This document shows, piece after piece, positions 31,793 to 42,000 of a stretch of DNA of 64,000 nt; within the stretch, counting starts at the first letter, position 1; each line of letters opens with the position of its first letter. A program made the position numbers and the translations under genes. Origin of the DNA: Isoetes taiwanensis (lineage: Eukaryota; Streptophyta; Lycopodiopsida; Isoetales; Isoetaceae); the NCBI GenBank assembly GCA_021234155.1, contig JAJEKV010000032.1, positions 14,462,283-14,526,282 of the forward strand, written 5' to 3'. Below the pieces are notes generated by a model. That model worked only from the letters and a program-made list of their open reading frames with translations. It made no database searches and was not told the origin of the DNA.

Positions 31793-33517
31793 CTAGGACC
31801 AGCTTGGTCTAATGCATCGCCGTCGCCACACCGGGCGAAGTTGAAGAATCAATCTGATTCCAATTGTGGCCTCGTGCACGGAATTGAGAGCAATGAAAAC
31901 CGCCCGCATTGTGTCAAGTAGCTGGGCCATATCAAATTTTCGTGTTTTGTCCCTCATTGGCGACTCAACGCAATGTTTCAAATAGTCGCACATTCTCCGA
32001 TGCTTGCCTTGCTGCTCCAAGTTTCCTATTGACTCCATGTAGGAGTGCTTACTAGCAAAGTCAGCTAAGTAGTAGACAATGTACGCTGCCCCGTGTAAAT
32101 CAAAGTCAACCCTTGCAGGCACTGTCTTGAGCCACTACCAAAAAAAAGATCATCATGCATATATGGATGCCTGGCCCTTTCCATCTCAATTCTTTTCTTA
32201 CCTTCGCCATCCATACCCTTGTAATGCCATCGTTTTACCTCCACTGTCTCGTGGATCAACCTGGATTCACCCCAATCACAAATGCCAATGTATACAGCCT
32301 GAGGATTAATACATCCCTTCTCCTTTCCATAATCAAAATGGAGCAATATATTGCCCGGATGCAAGTCCATATGCAAATATCTTTCTTGATGGAGCTTTCG
32401 TAGCCCGCTACAGAATGACATTGCTAAGTCCCCAACCCTAGAGGCAACAAATAATTCTTTCTTTCTGCGCTCCTCAAGCAGCCTCAAGTCCGTCTCAACT
32501 CTGGGGACAGCTCCCAACTTCTTAAATGCAAGCTCTGCAAAGGCATTGGACCCATGACTTGTAAAGAAGGTTGCCAACGAACCTCCATTCCAAAAAGGGA
32601 AAATTAAGCCTTGTCTTTCTAGGCCGGTTGTGCTACCAATGCACGTGTATTATACACCTGGTGCCTAACTTGCATTCGACTCCCTCATGTTCTTCAAAGA
32701 TAGCTTCCACTAACTTATTGGGTTACGTACTATCTTTGAAAATTATTATGTTGAAGTTTTACACAATAAGGTTCATCCTTAATAAAACTAGACCCTAAAA
32801 TATTGCACTTATACACTGCGCCATATGAACCAGAACCAATTCGTTGTCTGTTTATTATTTGTGATGAATCTACCATGGCAAACCAAGTAGTCTTGGCATC
32901 TGCTCTTCTACGAGCTTCCCACTCCCTATCTGTCTCACCAGGACGTTTGGCTTTTATGGTTTGCGCCAACACTTTCTTAACAAGATGGGGGGGTTGATGG
33001 GCCTCTTTCTTCAATTTTCTGTTGGTCCACGCCGCATTCCATGTGCTGGCTTTTTCTTTCAACTCTAGCCTCAGCGATGACTACTCAAATTTGCAACCGT
33101 GATCATATTGCGGTAGTGCGGCTAATATTACCCACTATCCATGTATACCTCTCTTGCTCACTCTTTTCGGGCTCTAGCTCCATCATTGAGCTTAAAAGCC
33201 CTCTCGACATCTTTTACCAGCCCTGCATGGTAGTCTAGCCATCCTTCCTCACTGCTAGTAATCAATTCCAAATCCTGAGCTGAGGCATTGCACAGCCGAT
33301 TACACAACCAGTTCATGAAATCTGGTCTCAAAGTAGACCATGCTTGTTGTGGTCTACTTCTTTTCTCTGTGGCGATCTTTGCAGAAGATGATTTCAGTTT
33401 GCGACTCTGAGTCTTTGTGTTTGAGACGCCAATGCCTCTCTTGGTTGCGGCTCTATCTCGAGACACTAATGCCACATTTGGTTGCAAGTTAACTTCCGCT
33501 CTCTCTTCTGAAGTCAT
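31793..33517 (-). CDS. Cargo gene: protein kinase with intact catalytic residues
   Basis: A multi-exon minus-strand gene. The first segment (33,517-33,158) starts MTSEERAEVNLQPN and is basic. The second (33,062-32,730) holds the N-lobe: glycine loop RIGSGSYGAVYKCN and PYCVKLQ with the ATP-binding Lys. The third holds a hinge-like LIFPFWNGGSLATFF near 32,620-32,570. The C-lobe follows: HMDLHPGNILL (catalytic Asp, Asn) and GICDWGESR (DWG in place of DFG). The fourth part (32,122-31,793) starts after a junction near LFFGSGS and gives FDLHGAAYIVYYLADFASKH, corresponding to the helix F-G region. The HRD, Lys and metal-binding Asp residues are all present, so activity is plausible. Exon borders are approximate, and frame interruptions at 32,600-32,730 may be introns. 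Confidence 0.68.
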
Positions 33518-34226
33518 ACTTCTTGTTTTAAGGGATTGTCTAGCAGGCTAGCAAAATGCGACTCCGCGATAATACGCAACTGACAATAGCAACACCTACA
33601 AGTCAAGCAAAGATAAAACTTTCAATTTAGTGCTTAGCACATGAGGGTAAATCAACTCACTTTAACCAAAACAAAACACTAATTTTATGCTTCCTACACT
33701 AAGACCCTAACATTAGTATGTATGTGCAAGGCCAAGGATAGGGTAACAAATAAAAGGACCAAAACACGATTTATGATCTATAGCCCGCCTACTTCCAAAA
33801 TGCAAGGCTAGCAAGTTTTAAATGCATTGCACTTGTCCTAGGTCACGCTTTTTTTTCAAAAGACGAGACCAATCGAATGCTTATCAAAACATACGCCGGG
33901 TTCCTATATTAGTGTCGGACTTTCATCAACAACACCATCGGGGAACTAGGGTGTGAATTGATAAAACATTCTCCTAACCCTTAATAAAAGTACAACGCAC
34001 ACCTTTTCGACACCCGGCGTGACCAAGGCCAACAAGCGGCGTCGGGGGTGAGGGTTATACTCTTACTAAAGGGAGACCCTAGTTGCCTTAAGCTTCAGCG
34101 ATTGCCACCCACCCCGGCATGGCGCCAAATAAATGCGGCAATACCGGGCAAGGGGCATGCCTATGCTCTTGGCAACACGCAACCCTAAAAAGCCCTCTGG
34201 GTTGTTGTTTAAGGAAGGCAACCAAT

Positions 34227-34261
<35 letters not shown>

Positions 34262-34557
34262 ACTCTTAAATTATTATTTGCTTAAATTATTATTATTATT
34301 TTTTTTTCTAAAATAGGCTAAGCTCAAATTACAGAACAAGGCACTCACCATCGTTCGCCCCTTACATGGGGGGCAACAAAGAGGGCCTAAGCTAGGACCT
34401 AACCTGGCCTACCTATCAAAAAAACAACAAAAAACCTAAAAACTAAGAAAAAAAAAAAAAAGGTTTTGGGTGGCAAATTGCAAGGGTGGTATGAGGAAAT
34501 ACCTTGTCGGCGGCGCAAAAAACTGAATCCTTGCCGAATGAATATAAAAAAATTTCA
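33518..34557. other. Non-coding right part of the hAT
   Basis: Holds poly(T) and poly(A) runs (34,229-34,256, 34,302-34,309, 34,447-34,460) and no convincing frame. A GC-richer block at 34,010-34,200 could be the remnant of another insertion. Confidence 0.5.
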
Positions 34558-34813
34558 CAGACGCTGAAAACTTCCTTTTTACAGACGCTGAAACTTTTCA
34601 GCGTCGTAAACGTGAAAACCAAGCGTCAGACGCTGAATCGCCCGGCCAGACGTCGTGAAATAGTTTCCGAAGCGACGCGAAAAACTTCAGCGTCGTGAAT
34701 CGAAGTTTCAGCGACGCTGAAAGTCGACCAATACTTTGCTTGGTAGCGAGAATTTGTATTTCGGCAGACGTCTGTTTTTTTTCAGACGTCGGCTTCTTTT
34801 CAGCGTCTGTGAA
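34558..34813. repeat. Right subterminal array: CAGACGCTG / TTCAGCGTC motifs
   Basis: About eleven variants of a GACGCTGAAA-like motif in both orientations. Examples are CAGACGCTGAAA at 34,558 and 34,582, TTTCAGCGACGCTGAAA at 34,707, CAGACGTCTG at 34,765 and TTTTCAGCGTCTGTGAA at 34,797. It sits in the same place relative to the TIR as the left array, but its core differs. Confidence 0.88.
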
Positions 34814-34941
34814 TTTTTTTTTTCCTACCGGGCGAGGTTTTTATCGTTAAATAAATTATTTTATTAAAAAATACGTATTTTTTGACTTTATACGTCAGGA
34901 ATTTTAATTTTGTACGTATAGAACCTATCCCTGGTTTTGTA

Positions 34942-36003
34942 TCTGACCAAATTTTACTTGCAAAAGTGATGGTCATGTTTTCTTGCAGCAAGGCTGCCCC
35001 TATGGCTCGTTTTGTAATGCTTATGTAAGCTTGAAAGGGTTTTGAGGGATCAAGAGGTTTTAGCAAGGTAGATTCACAGATTGCTTGAATTATCTTGTCA
35101 AAAGCCTCTTGATAAGAGTCATTCCAATTTACAGGAATATGCTTGCTTTCTTGCTTTGTGAACTTTCCTATCTTTGTCAGATTTGTGATTGGACTGATTG
35201 TATGAGAAAAATGTGGCACGTACATCCTGAGGAAACTTGTCATTCCTAAAAAGCTTTTTATTAGCTTGATGGTTTTGGGTGGTGTGAGCCTTTTCAGAGC
35301 TTGTATTTTAATTTCAGCAACTTCAATACCTCCTCTTGATATCTCATGCCCCAGAAGATCTCCTTTGGAGCATAAAACATGCATTTCTTGGGATTTAAGC
35401 TTACTCCCCCTTTTCTGCTGCACATGGTAAAAAGTTTGACCAGATAATTCAAATGATCATTTATACCAGTTCCCAAGCAAAGATCATCTAAAAAAACTCT
35501 GAACAAATGTGAAGGCATTTCTTTGAATATGGAATCCATTGCTCTCTGAAATGTAGTTGAAGCATTCGTTAAGCCAAAAGGCACCCTTTTCATAGCAAAG
35601 GTACCCGAGGGTGTAATAAATGTTGTCTTAGGCTGATCTTCCTCCTTGATGCTAATTTGATTAAATCCTGAAAAACCATCCAAGATGAGTAGATTTTCCA
35701 GCAACAGCATGTAAAACTTGTTCCAGAAAAGGGAAGGAGTAGCAATCTTTTACAGTAGCCTTATTCAGGTCTCTATAATCAATGCAAATCCTTATTGTTT
35801 TGTTCTTTTTTTCAACTGGCACAATGCAGGACAACCAATCAGGATTCACTATTTCTGCTATGACACCTACATCCTTCATTTTAAAAAGTTCTTCTTTTAT
35901 CAGATCAAGCAAAGCAACATTTATACTTCTTAACTTCTGCACTACAGGTTTTTCATTTTCCTTAATTATTATCTCAAATTCACAAACCGTCCTGTCGACA
36001 CCT
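34942..36003 (-). pseudogene. Gypsy reverse transcriptase and start of RNase H (minus strand)
   Basis: From 36,003 downward the sequence reads VDRTVCEFEIIIKENEKPVV, then the RT palm NPDWLSCIVPVEKKNKTIRI and CIDYRDLNKATVKDCYSFPF. Next come LLILDGFSGFNQISIKEEDQ, the FGLTNASTTFQRAMDS motif B region and FRVFLDDLCLGTG. That last is motif C with LDD, where YxDD/FxDD is canonical. The RNase H start reads FQAYISITKRAIGAALLQEN; the usual first catalytic Asp of 'DAS' is replaced. Frame shifts occur near 35,690 and 35,330. The hAT insertion interrupts the frame at 34,941, right after KIWSDTK. Confidence 0.85.
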
Positions 36004-36268
36004 GGGTAAAAGCACGCTGTGGTGTTCCAATTCGGCTGTCCCCCCTGTCCCCCCAAAATGTGGCATTGCATCCACCACTTTTGTGGTATGAAAGTATAAT
36101 TATGGCACCGCTCAGCTGCCTTTATTTAAGAATAGAGTCCCAATTTGTGGGGGAAATTCTAATTTCAAAAACTAAAATTCAAATTCCTATTCTTTGGCCC
36201 CTTCCTGTTCTTTGCCTAATCCTGTTCTTTGGCTCCCTCCCTGCTGCAAGCTCCAATCCATTGTGGAT

Positions 36269-37012
36269 ATGGATGTCAATGAGGTAATCTGTCCACAAAC
36301 CGGCATTTCAGACGGGAGAAAACGAAGAAGAACCAAGGAACAAGAAATGTTGAAGAAAAGACGTCAGAGGAAAAGAAGAAGAGAAGAAAAATTGGAGCTT
36401 GCAGAATTGGCAGAAGGATCCGGTTCATCAAGAAGTGCAAGCAGTAAACGCCGTATTGTCCTTAATTTGCTAACGTCTTTCCATAAACAGACCAAAAGAA
36501 TGGAGGATAGCATGAAGAAAGAAACTTTACTTGAGTTTTTGAGGGATAAAACATTGGAAAAACTCATAGGTGAAGAATTAAAGGATTTGGAAGCCAAGAG
36601 CATCGTTATAAGGAGCCTCTGGGACTCCATGCAGACTGTCAAACTCTCTACCAGCAATGACTGCCTAGCAGCCAAGAATAGATGCCTTGCAATGTCTGTA
36701 CCACGCCGTGCAGATTCTGAAACAAGTGACAAAATCAGCCAGCGAGATCTTGGAAAGGTATTAGGTGTTCACCCAAGAAACCTGCAAAAGGCAAAGAAAA
36801 AGGGGGAAGAGATCGATTACAATGGTGGGAAATGGGTTTCTTACAAGAGGGCTAAAAGATTCGATGCAATTTCAAATGAACATATAGAAAAGATTCAAAA
36901 TTTTTGGATTGAGAACACCAGAGTGTCTCCTAATACAAAGGATGTTAGAACTAGAAGATTGGAAAGAAATGTAAGAGAAGAACATGCTGCCCACTATCTG
37001 GAGGAATCACAG
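36269..37012 (+). CDS. Transposase-like N-terminal exon (basic, HTH)
   Basis: The start MDVNEVICPQTG is chosen because the upstream in-frame sequence is hydrophobic and lacks protein character. A strongly basic tract (KKRRQRKRRREEK) follows, then a long helical region. A helix-turn-helix-like domain reads SQRDLGKVLGVHPRNLQKAK, then DYNGGKWVSYKRAKRFDAIS and NFWIENTRVSPNTKDVRTRR. The exon ends HYLEESQ at a GT donor (cacag|gttagt). This order (RQLGKxLGVxxxxLxxA, then 'W...TRVSPN.KDV', then 'H..H.L..SQ') is that of a transposon-encoded protein family I have seen in non-seed plants and cnidarians. The DDE-bearing exons expected next are absent. It lies 265 bp from the left TIR. Confidence 0.68.
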
Positions 37013-37415
37013 GTTAGTTTATTTCTGTTATTCATGTTTTTTTAGTTATGGTGCTTAGTGTGGTGGTGCATGTGGTGGTTATTGTGTTGTACAGTGATTG
37101 TGGTGTACTGTATGCAGCATGTGAATTGTGTGTAGTTGACTCTAGTCTGAAATGCAATATCTAATGTTTGGAATATTAGAACATGACCACAGAATTGAGT
37201 ACTCCTTTACTGGGTGTGTGTACAGTCTAAAAATGAGAATGATAGATAACTAACTGATCCTAAGAAGTACAAATTTTTGTTGAATAAAGACAAATTTTTG
37301 TCAGATTCAAGCACAGCTCTGTTGGAAAGTATAATATATTAAAAAAAGGATCTTACAAAATTTGGCTTTACAAAATTTGGCTTTCAATTGCGACGGTTTA
37401 CATGGTTGTGGACAG

Positions 37416-37656
37416 GGTCTGACAAACAGAAAAGTGGGGACAACTGCCATGAATTTTGAGAGTTCTCGATCTCATTGTGTATTTACATGTGTTGTAGAAT
37501 GTCAATATAAGGTATGGTTTCCTGACGTGTTCATTATGCATAAAAGCTGCTAGCGTTCATCATTCCTAACCATTTTCTTATGCCATCCACCAGAACATTT
37601 CAGATGGAATGTACAGCACCAGGAGCAGTAAAATCAACTTGGTAGACCTTGCGGAC
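37416..37656 (+). pseudogene. Captured kinesin-12 motor exons
   Basis: Exon A (37,416-37,511) encodes [20 protein letters not shown] and [12 protein letters not shown], bounded by gacag| and |gtatgg. Exon B from 37,594 encodes NISDGMYSTRSSKINLVDLA after a ccaccag acceptor. These are the switch I region (NxxSSRSH) and the start of switch II (DLAGSE, here cut after DLA) of a kinesin. The spacing and the sequence 'GL.NR.VG.T..N.ESSRSH..FTCVVE' are typical of the plant phragmoplast kinesin-12 group (PAKRP/POK). The 82-bp intron is retained, so capture was at the DNA level. The motor is only about 55 residues long and non-functional. Confidence 0.8.
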
Positions 37657-38274
37657 ACTAGGCAGATCCATTGTGTACATGCATTCAATCCTGAATCTCC
37701 ATTGCAGTTGCACACGAGGGAACTTTTATGCTTCTGCAGCTACTGCTTGGATGGCATGTGGGACAGTTGTGTGAACAAGCACTATGTTGATGATTGGAAA
37801 CTTCAAGCTATTGTACCATCCTCCAATGTGCATGCTGACATTGAGGACCGTAAATCCAGCAGGTCCTTGTTCTCCTCCAATCCTACGATGTTAGCAGAGG
37901 CACTTAGAGTTGGTGATAATTTTGCTGTCGTTGCTCCGAAAGGGAATGATGAGGGTTCTGAATTTTGGATTCTGATGTGCACAAAACCAAAATGGATAGT
38001 GGAGAAACACTTCCAACTCAATGGAACATGGTACCTCGCCGGTGATAGTGTCATAGAAGGTATATATTACAAGAAGGGCGCAAGATCAACCGTCAACTAT
38101 GATCTTTGCAGTAAAGACGCCTTAGGCATAGTATTCACAACACAGATCTGTGCAATCAGACTTCACATGCCACCCCCGGGGGGTTCACCTAGATTATGGG
38201 GTATGGATCATGTGAGTGCACCAAATGGGTTTTTTTATTGCCTCTCTGGTATCGTATACGTAAGAAAAATATAA
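37657..38274 (+). CDS. Transposase-like 3' exon fused in frame to kinesin
   Basis: Directly continues the kinesin frame at DLAD and reads TRQIHCVHAFNPESPLQLHT, then RELLCFCSYCLDGMWDSCVN, a Cys-rich cluster C-x-C-x2-C. It continues with KHYVDDWKLQAIVPSSN, MLAEALRVGDNFAVVAPKGN, SEFWILMCTKPKWIVEKHFQ and a ligand-like IVFTTQICAIRLHMPP. 'RE..CFC..C' followed by 'Y...W' is the C-terminal hallmark of the transposon protein family proposed for 36,269-37,012. After about 38,180 the frame becomes unlike protein, so the true exon probably ends there, and the last exon may be 38,651-38,761. Confidence 0.6.
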   Translation, partial: TRQIHCVHAFNPESPLQLHTRELLCFCSYCLDGMWDSCVNKHYVDDWKLQAIVPSSNVHADIEDRKSSRSLFSSNPTMLAEALRVGDNFAVVAPKGNDEGSEFWILMCTKPKWIVEKHFQLNGTWYLAGDSVIEGIYYKKGARSTVNYDLCSKDALGIVFTTQICAIRLHMPPPGGSPRLWGMDHVSAPNGFFYCLSGIVYVRKI

Positions 38275-38650
38275 GATTTTTATAGTTTGAATGCCGTATA
38301 GATACCAGAGGGAGTGTGGTGGCGCCAGTGTTCGATTCGTATGCATACTGTAAGGGTCCGTCATTTTTGGTGAGCTTCTACTGTTGGGGATTCTTTGATA
38401 ATATGATATGACTCTGATAATATATATTATATATATAAAAAATAATAGAGATATCGTATATGTATAGAAGGGGTTGCCAAGTAAAAGTGTTTTGGGCAAG
38501 TAATTATATGATATGGGCTGCATTCTTTTACAAATAATGTAGTCGTATACAAAGGGTTTTTCATATGGAACTGTCGTATACAATGGGTTTTTTGGCAACC
38601 TAAGGAACGCACATGGCATATATACCTATAATAGAGGTGAATCCCCCGGG

Positions 38651-38761
38651 ATGCCACCAACTAAACGTCAAAACAGGACTGTATATAGGCTGGATCCTTT
38701 AGATGAGGAGAAAATTTTACAGAATTTACCCAAAGTTCTTTCTGATGACGATGAAATGTGA
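38651..38761 (+). CDS. Small terminal exon/ORF of the transposase-like gene
   Basis: A 36-codon frame, MPPTKRQNRTVYRLDPLDEE continuing to KVLSDDDEM and a TGA. It has basic then acidic character, lies 380 bp after the CFCSYC exon on the same strand, and looks like the C-terminal end of the same protein. The intervening 38,275-38,650 is AT-rich and may be an intron carrying a small insertion. Confidence 0.42.
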   Translation: MPPTKRQNRTVYRLDPLDEEKILQNLPKVLSDDDEM

Positions 38762-38941
38762 AACCATTCTGTAGTTTTCAAAACTCATGTGAAGTTTTGT
38801 GCTTCAGCTGTGAAAATGAGTTTGTCTCGATTTCTTTTGAAGATTTGAATTCTTTTGAACACTTGATTCCTTTGTTTGTGAGATGAATTGAATATGAATT
38901 TTCATTCAAATAAATCGAGGTTACAATAACAATTATGTACA

Positions 38942-39094
38942 TAAGTATGATTTATCTGCGTTTCGAGATAAGCAGATAAATCCGCTTCTTGAGGCTAGTT
39001 GATGGGTTCCCTTTAGAGTATTTAAGTCCATTTCCACCTCCTTTCTCGCCATCAGCCGTTCTTGAGCCTCTCCTTCTTAGGTCGCTTGTCCCAC
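38942..39094. repeat. ~150-bp direct repeat, left copy
   Basis: Near-identical to 44,648-44,803, starting AGTATGATTTATCTGCGTTT. It contains a short inverted pair (TTTATCTGC ... GCAGATAAA). The two copies are 5.7 kb apart in the same orientation and could be remnants of terminal repeats of an inner element. Confidence 0.85.
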
Positions 39095-42000
39095 CCGCCT
39101 CTTCTCTTTCGTCACCAGTCGTTTCGTCGGTACTTTTATGCCTCTCAAGCGGCCTCTCAAGCTCAGTTTATTACTTGTTCCCCTTGCTAGCATCCGTTTG
39201 TGTCGATCTTGCTTGGCAAAGGTACGGTAAATAGATGTTTGGAGCGGCAGAATAATAGAAACCTCTAGCATCAGATTTTCGACGAGCTGGTTGTGTTGGA
39301 TCTGTTGGGGCTGGCTTCTGCTTTCTTGGTCGGACTGTGTATAAGCTACCAAGCTAGGGTTTGGGCCGGTCATGCTGTAGGCTGTCGTCTGGCCTGGGAT
39401 AGATATGAGAGGAGTTGCTTTATGGAGTATTTCTTCCATTGCTTTGTTTCATGAGACATTTATTTGGCAAGCGATTCGGATCGGATATTTTCGTGGGCTT
39501 GGCCAGGAGTTCCCGGGTCAGCAATCCCTTTTTTTTTTTTAAGAGTTGCTTGAGCGAAGTACTCCATTTGCTATGAAAATGAAAGGTAATCTTGTGTTTT
39601 CACGTAAATCTCGCACCTCTAAGTTCATGGGTTGCTCTTGTCATGTCCGATTTTCTTGAGCTGCCCCGCACCTCTGAGTTCATGGTTTGCTTTTGTTTTC
39701 ATCTACTTCTCCCTGAGGCCTTTGTGGCTTTTCCAAATTTTCATAACATAGGAGTTTGAGTAGATCGTTTGTAGTCTCTTATTTGAGAACGTAGGCGATG
39801 CTGAACATGCTGTAATTTGATGCATTTAGAATTCGTCTTGCAATTTGTTGCAGATGATCAAGCGAAGAGTCCCTTGGTTATGGGAAGTTATTTTGCACAA
39901 CTAGTTGCTATAGTTCTCCAGTTTGTAGTTTCTTCAAGTCTGGAACCATGCTCTTTATTTTCCATAGACAGAGACTTGTACTTACCTAGCAGCTGCACTG
40001 CTATTTTGAATGGCCATGTCTTGTTCTTTTCAGGGTCTACCTTATGGTTTTAGGAAGTTTTTTCTTTTATATTTTCACATGGCATTTTCGTGGTTTATTT
40101 TCCATGCTAGCTTGGAGATGATAGCTCTTTGTGCCAGAATGTTTCCCAGGTTTGATTTCGTCGAAGGGTTATAATTCCTGCCAAATGGAAGATCTTTCTA
40201 TGGCAATAGGTTTAAGGATGTAACGGATAAGGAGGTCTTGTGCCTAAAAAGGGCTTCTCTGTACAACATCTGCTTTGGAGCACTTGCAGAAGGTATGTCT
40301 GTCTAAGGTGAGACCATGTTTGCAGCAATCTTGTGTGCTTCGGCAAGATGCTACCCAGCTGCCCTTGTCATGCACAAGTTTGTAATGGGTTGTTAGTAGG
40401 AAAGAGAATAGAAGTTTTCTAGTTTGAGATGAGTTCTACGGTTCCTGATTTGGTTGAGGCCACTTTGAACACTTTTGCCGTTAGGATTATCGAGTTTGCT
40501 GCCATCCGCTGATGCTATTATAGCATTGGTAAGATATGCGCTTGCTGGTGTCTGAGGTATATTAATTTTTAGGGAAAATTATAAAAATACCCCAATATTT
40601 TGGGGTATTTATAAAAATACCCCAAATTATCTCGAAATTGTCAAAATGCCCCTACGCAAACCCTCTTCCAAAAAACAGACCGTCCTTTGCTGTTTTCAAG
40701 ATCCAAACTCCAAATTTAGTCCTGGAAGAGGGTCAAAACCAGTGGCGTCAGAAGCTTTGAGACTAGTTAAGACTAGAAACGGCACCATTGAGACTAGTTA
40801 AGACTAGAAACTGCACCAAATATCACACAAAAATCGCTTATGACGCGAAGAATTATTTCTTATTTCTTGGAAGCAAAGCCATAGGCTATCAAATGAAATC
40901 GGCATGAAGGAATTCAACGTCTCTTATGTGAACAAAGCAACCGGAAGAAAATGGATAGATTAAAAGAGACGAAAGCAACCGGAAGAAAATGGATAGATTA
41001 ATAGAGAAGATTCGGTGCTAGCCTTTGGCTGATCAGTCATAAGAGTGCTTTGTGAACTCCAATTAAGCCACCTGATCTGAGCAATTGCAAGGTTTCTACT
41101 CCAATGAATCAAAACACAAGTGAATTTGCAGTTGACGACGACAATACATGTACCTGCTGCCCACTCTAGTTGATGATAAATATGTCCCACGCGTCTCCAA
41201 GAAAAGCCACTAAATCATATGTCAGATCATAATCGGATCATAAATCCCAGGGACCAAGCTTATTGAGAACAAATTTGCGGGTCTGATTGATTGCTTATGC
41301 AGTATGACAGGTTGGGCATTGCATATTGCAATGGAGGGCATCAGGCTTTGCAGAGGGCATTTTGACAATTTCTGAACAATTACGGGCATTTTTATAAATA
41401 CCTCAAAATATTGGGGTATTTTTACAATTTGCCCTAATTTTTATCTCAATTATGTTTTGGCTTGAGGTAAGTAGCTTGTCCAATCTCTCATTTTTTCCGT
41501 GCATGATTTCTTATACGTCTTTGTTCTCTCATTCTTTAGATTTATCGTAGCTTATTGATGCTAGCTTCTCTATATTTGCACGAGTTGTAGTTGAAGTGTT
41601 TTTTGTTGCTGCGCATATTTGCAAATTTGGGAGCTTTAGACCTTCCTTCAGAAGCTTTGGTAGTTTGGCTTGTTGTCGAAGCATATCTAAGCTTCTGGCT
41701 TGTTTTGGTGCTGCATATGTTCGCAGATGTAGGAGCTCTTGGGCTTTTCTAAGGAAGTATGACCTGTTGTTGAAACATATCAAAGTTTCTAACTCGTTTT
41801 TGGTGACTCGTTTTGGTGCTGCACATGTTTACAGATATGGGAGAGCTTCGACCTCCCCCTAGAACTTTTCTAGTTTGAATTGTCATTACAGATACTTTAG
41901 CTTCTGACTTGTTATGGGCTCTAGTTTTCTCATGTGTTCTAGGATTTGCGCTTATGATCTAAACCTCTAGAGCTTGGAGAAGGTTTCAATTCTCTTGAAG

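Larger units (their letters stand above)
24717..34941 (+). mobile_element. hAT transposon, 10,209 bp, 8-bp TSD GTTTTGTA
   Basis: Element 24,725-34,933 has termini CAGGGATAGGTTCAATACG and, on the other end in reverse complement, CAGGGATAGGTTCTATACG: 18 of 19 matching. CAGGG ends and an 8-bp duplication (GTTTTGTA at 24,717-24,724 and 34,934-34,941) are diagnostic of hAT. The contents are a left subterminal palindrome array, a decayed plus-strand transposase, a cluster of foldback repeats, three minus-strand cargo genes and a different subterminal array on the right. It interrupts the RNase H of the minus-strand gypsy element. At 10.2 kb it is two to three times the usual size of an autonomous plant hAT, because of the cargo. 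Confidence 0.95.
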
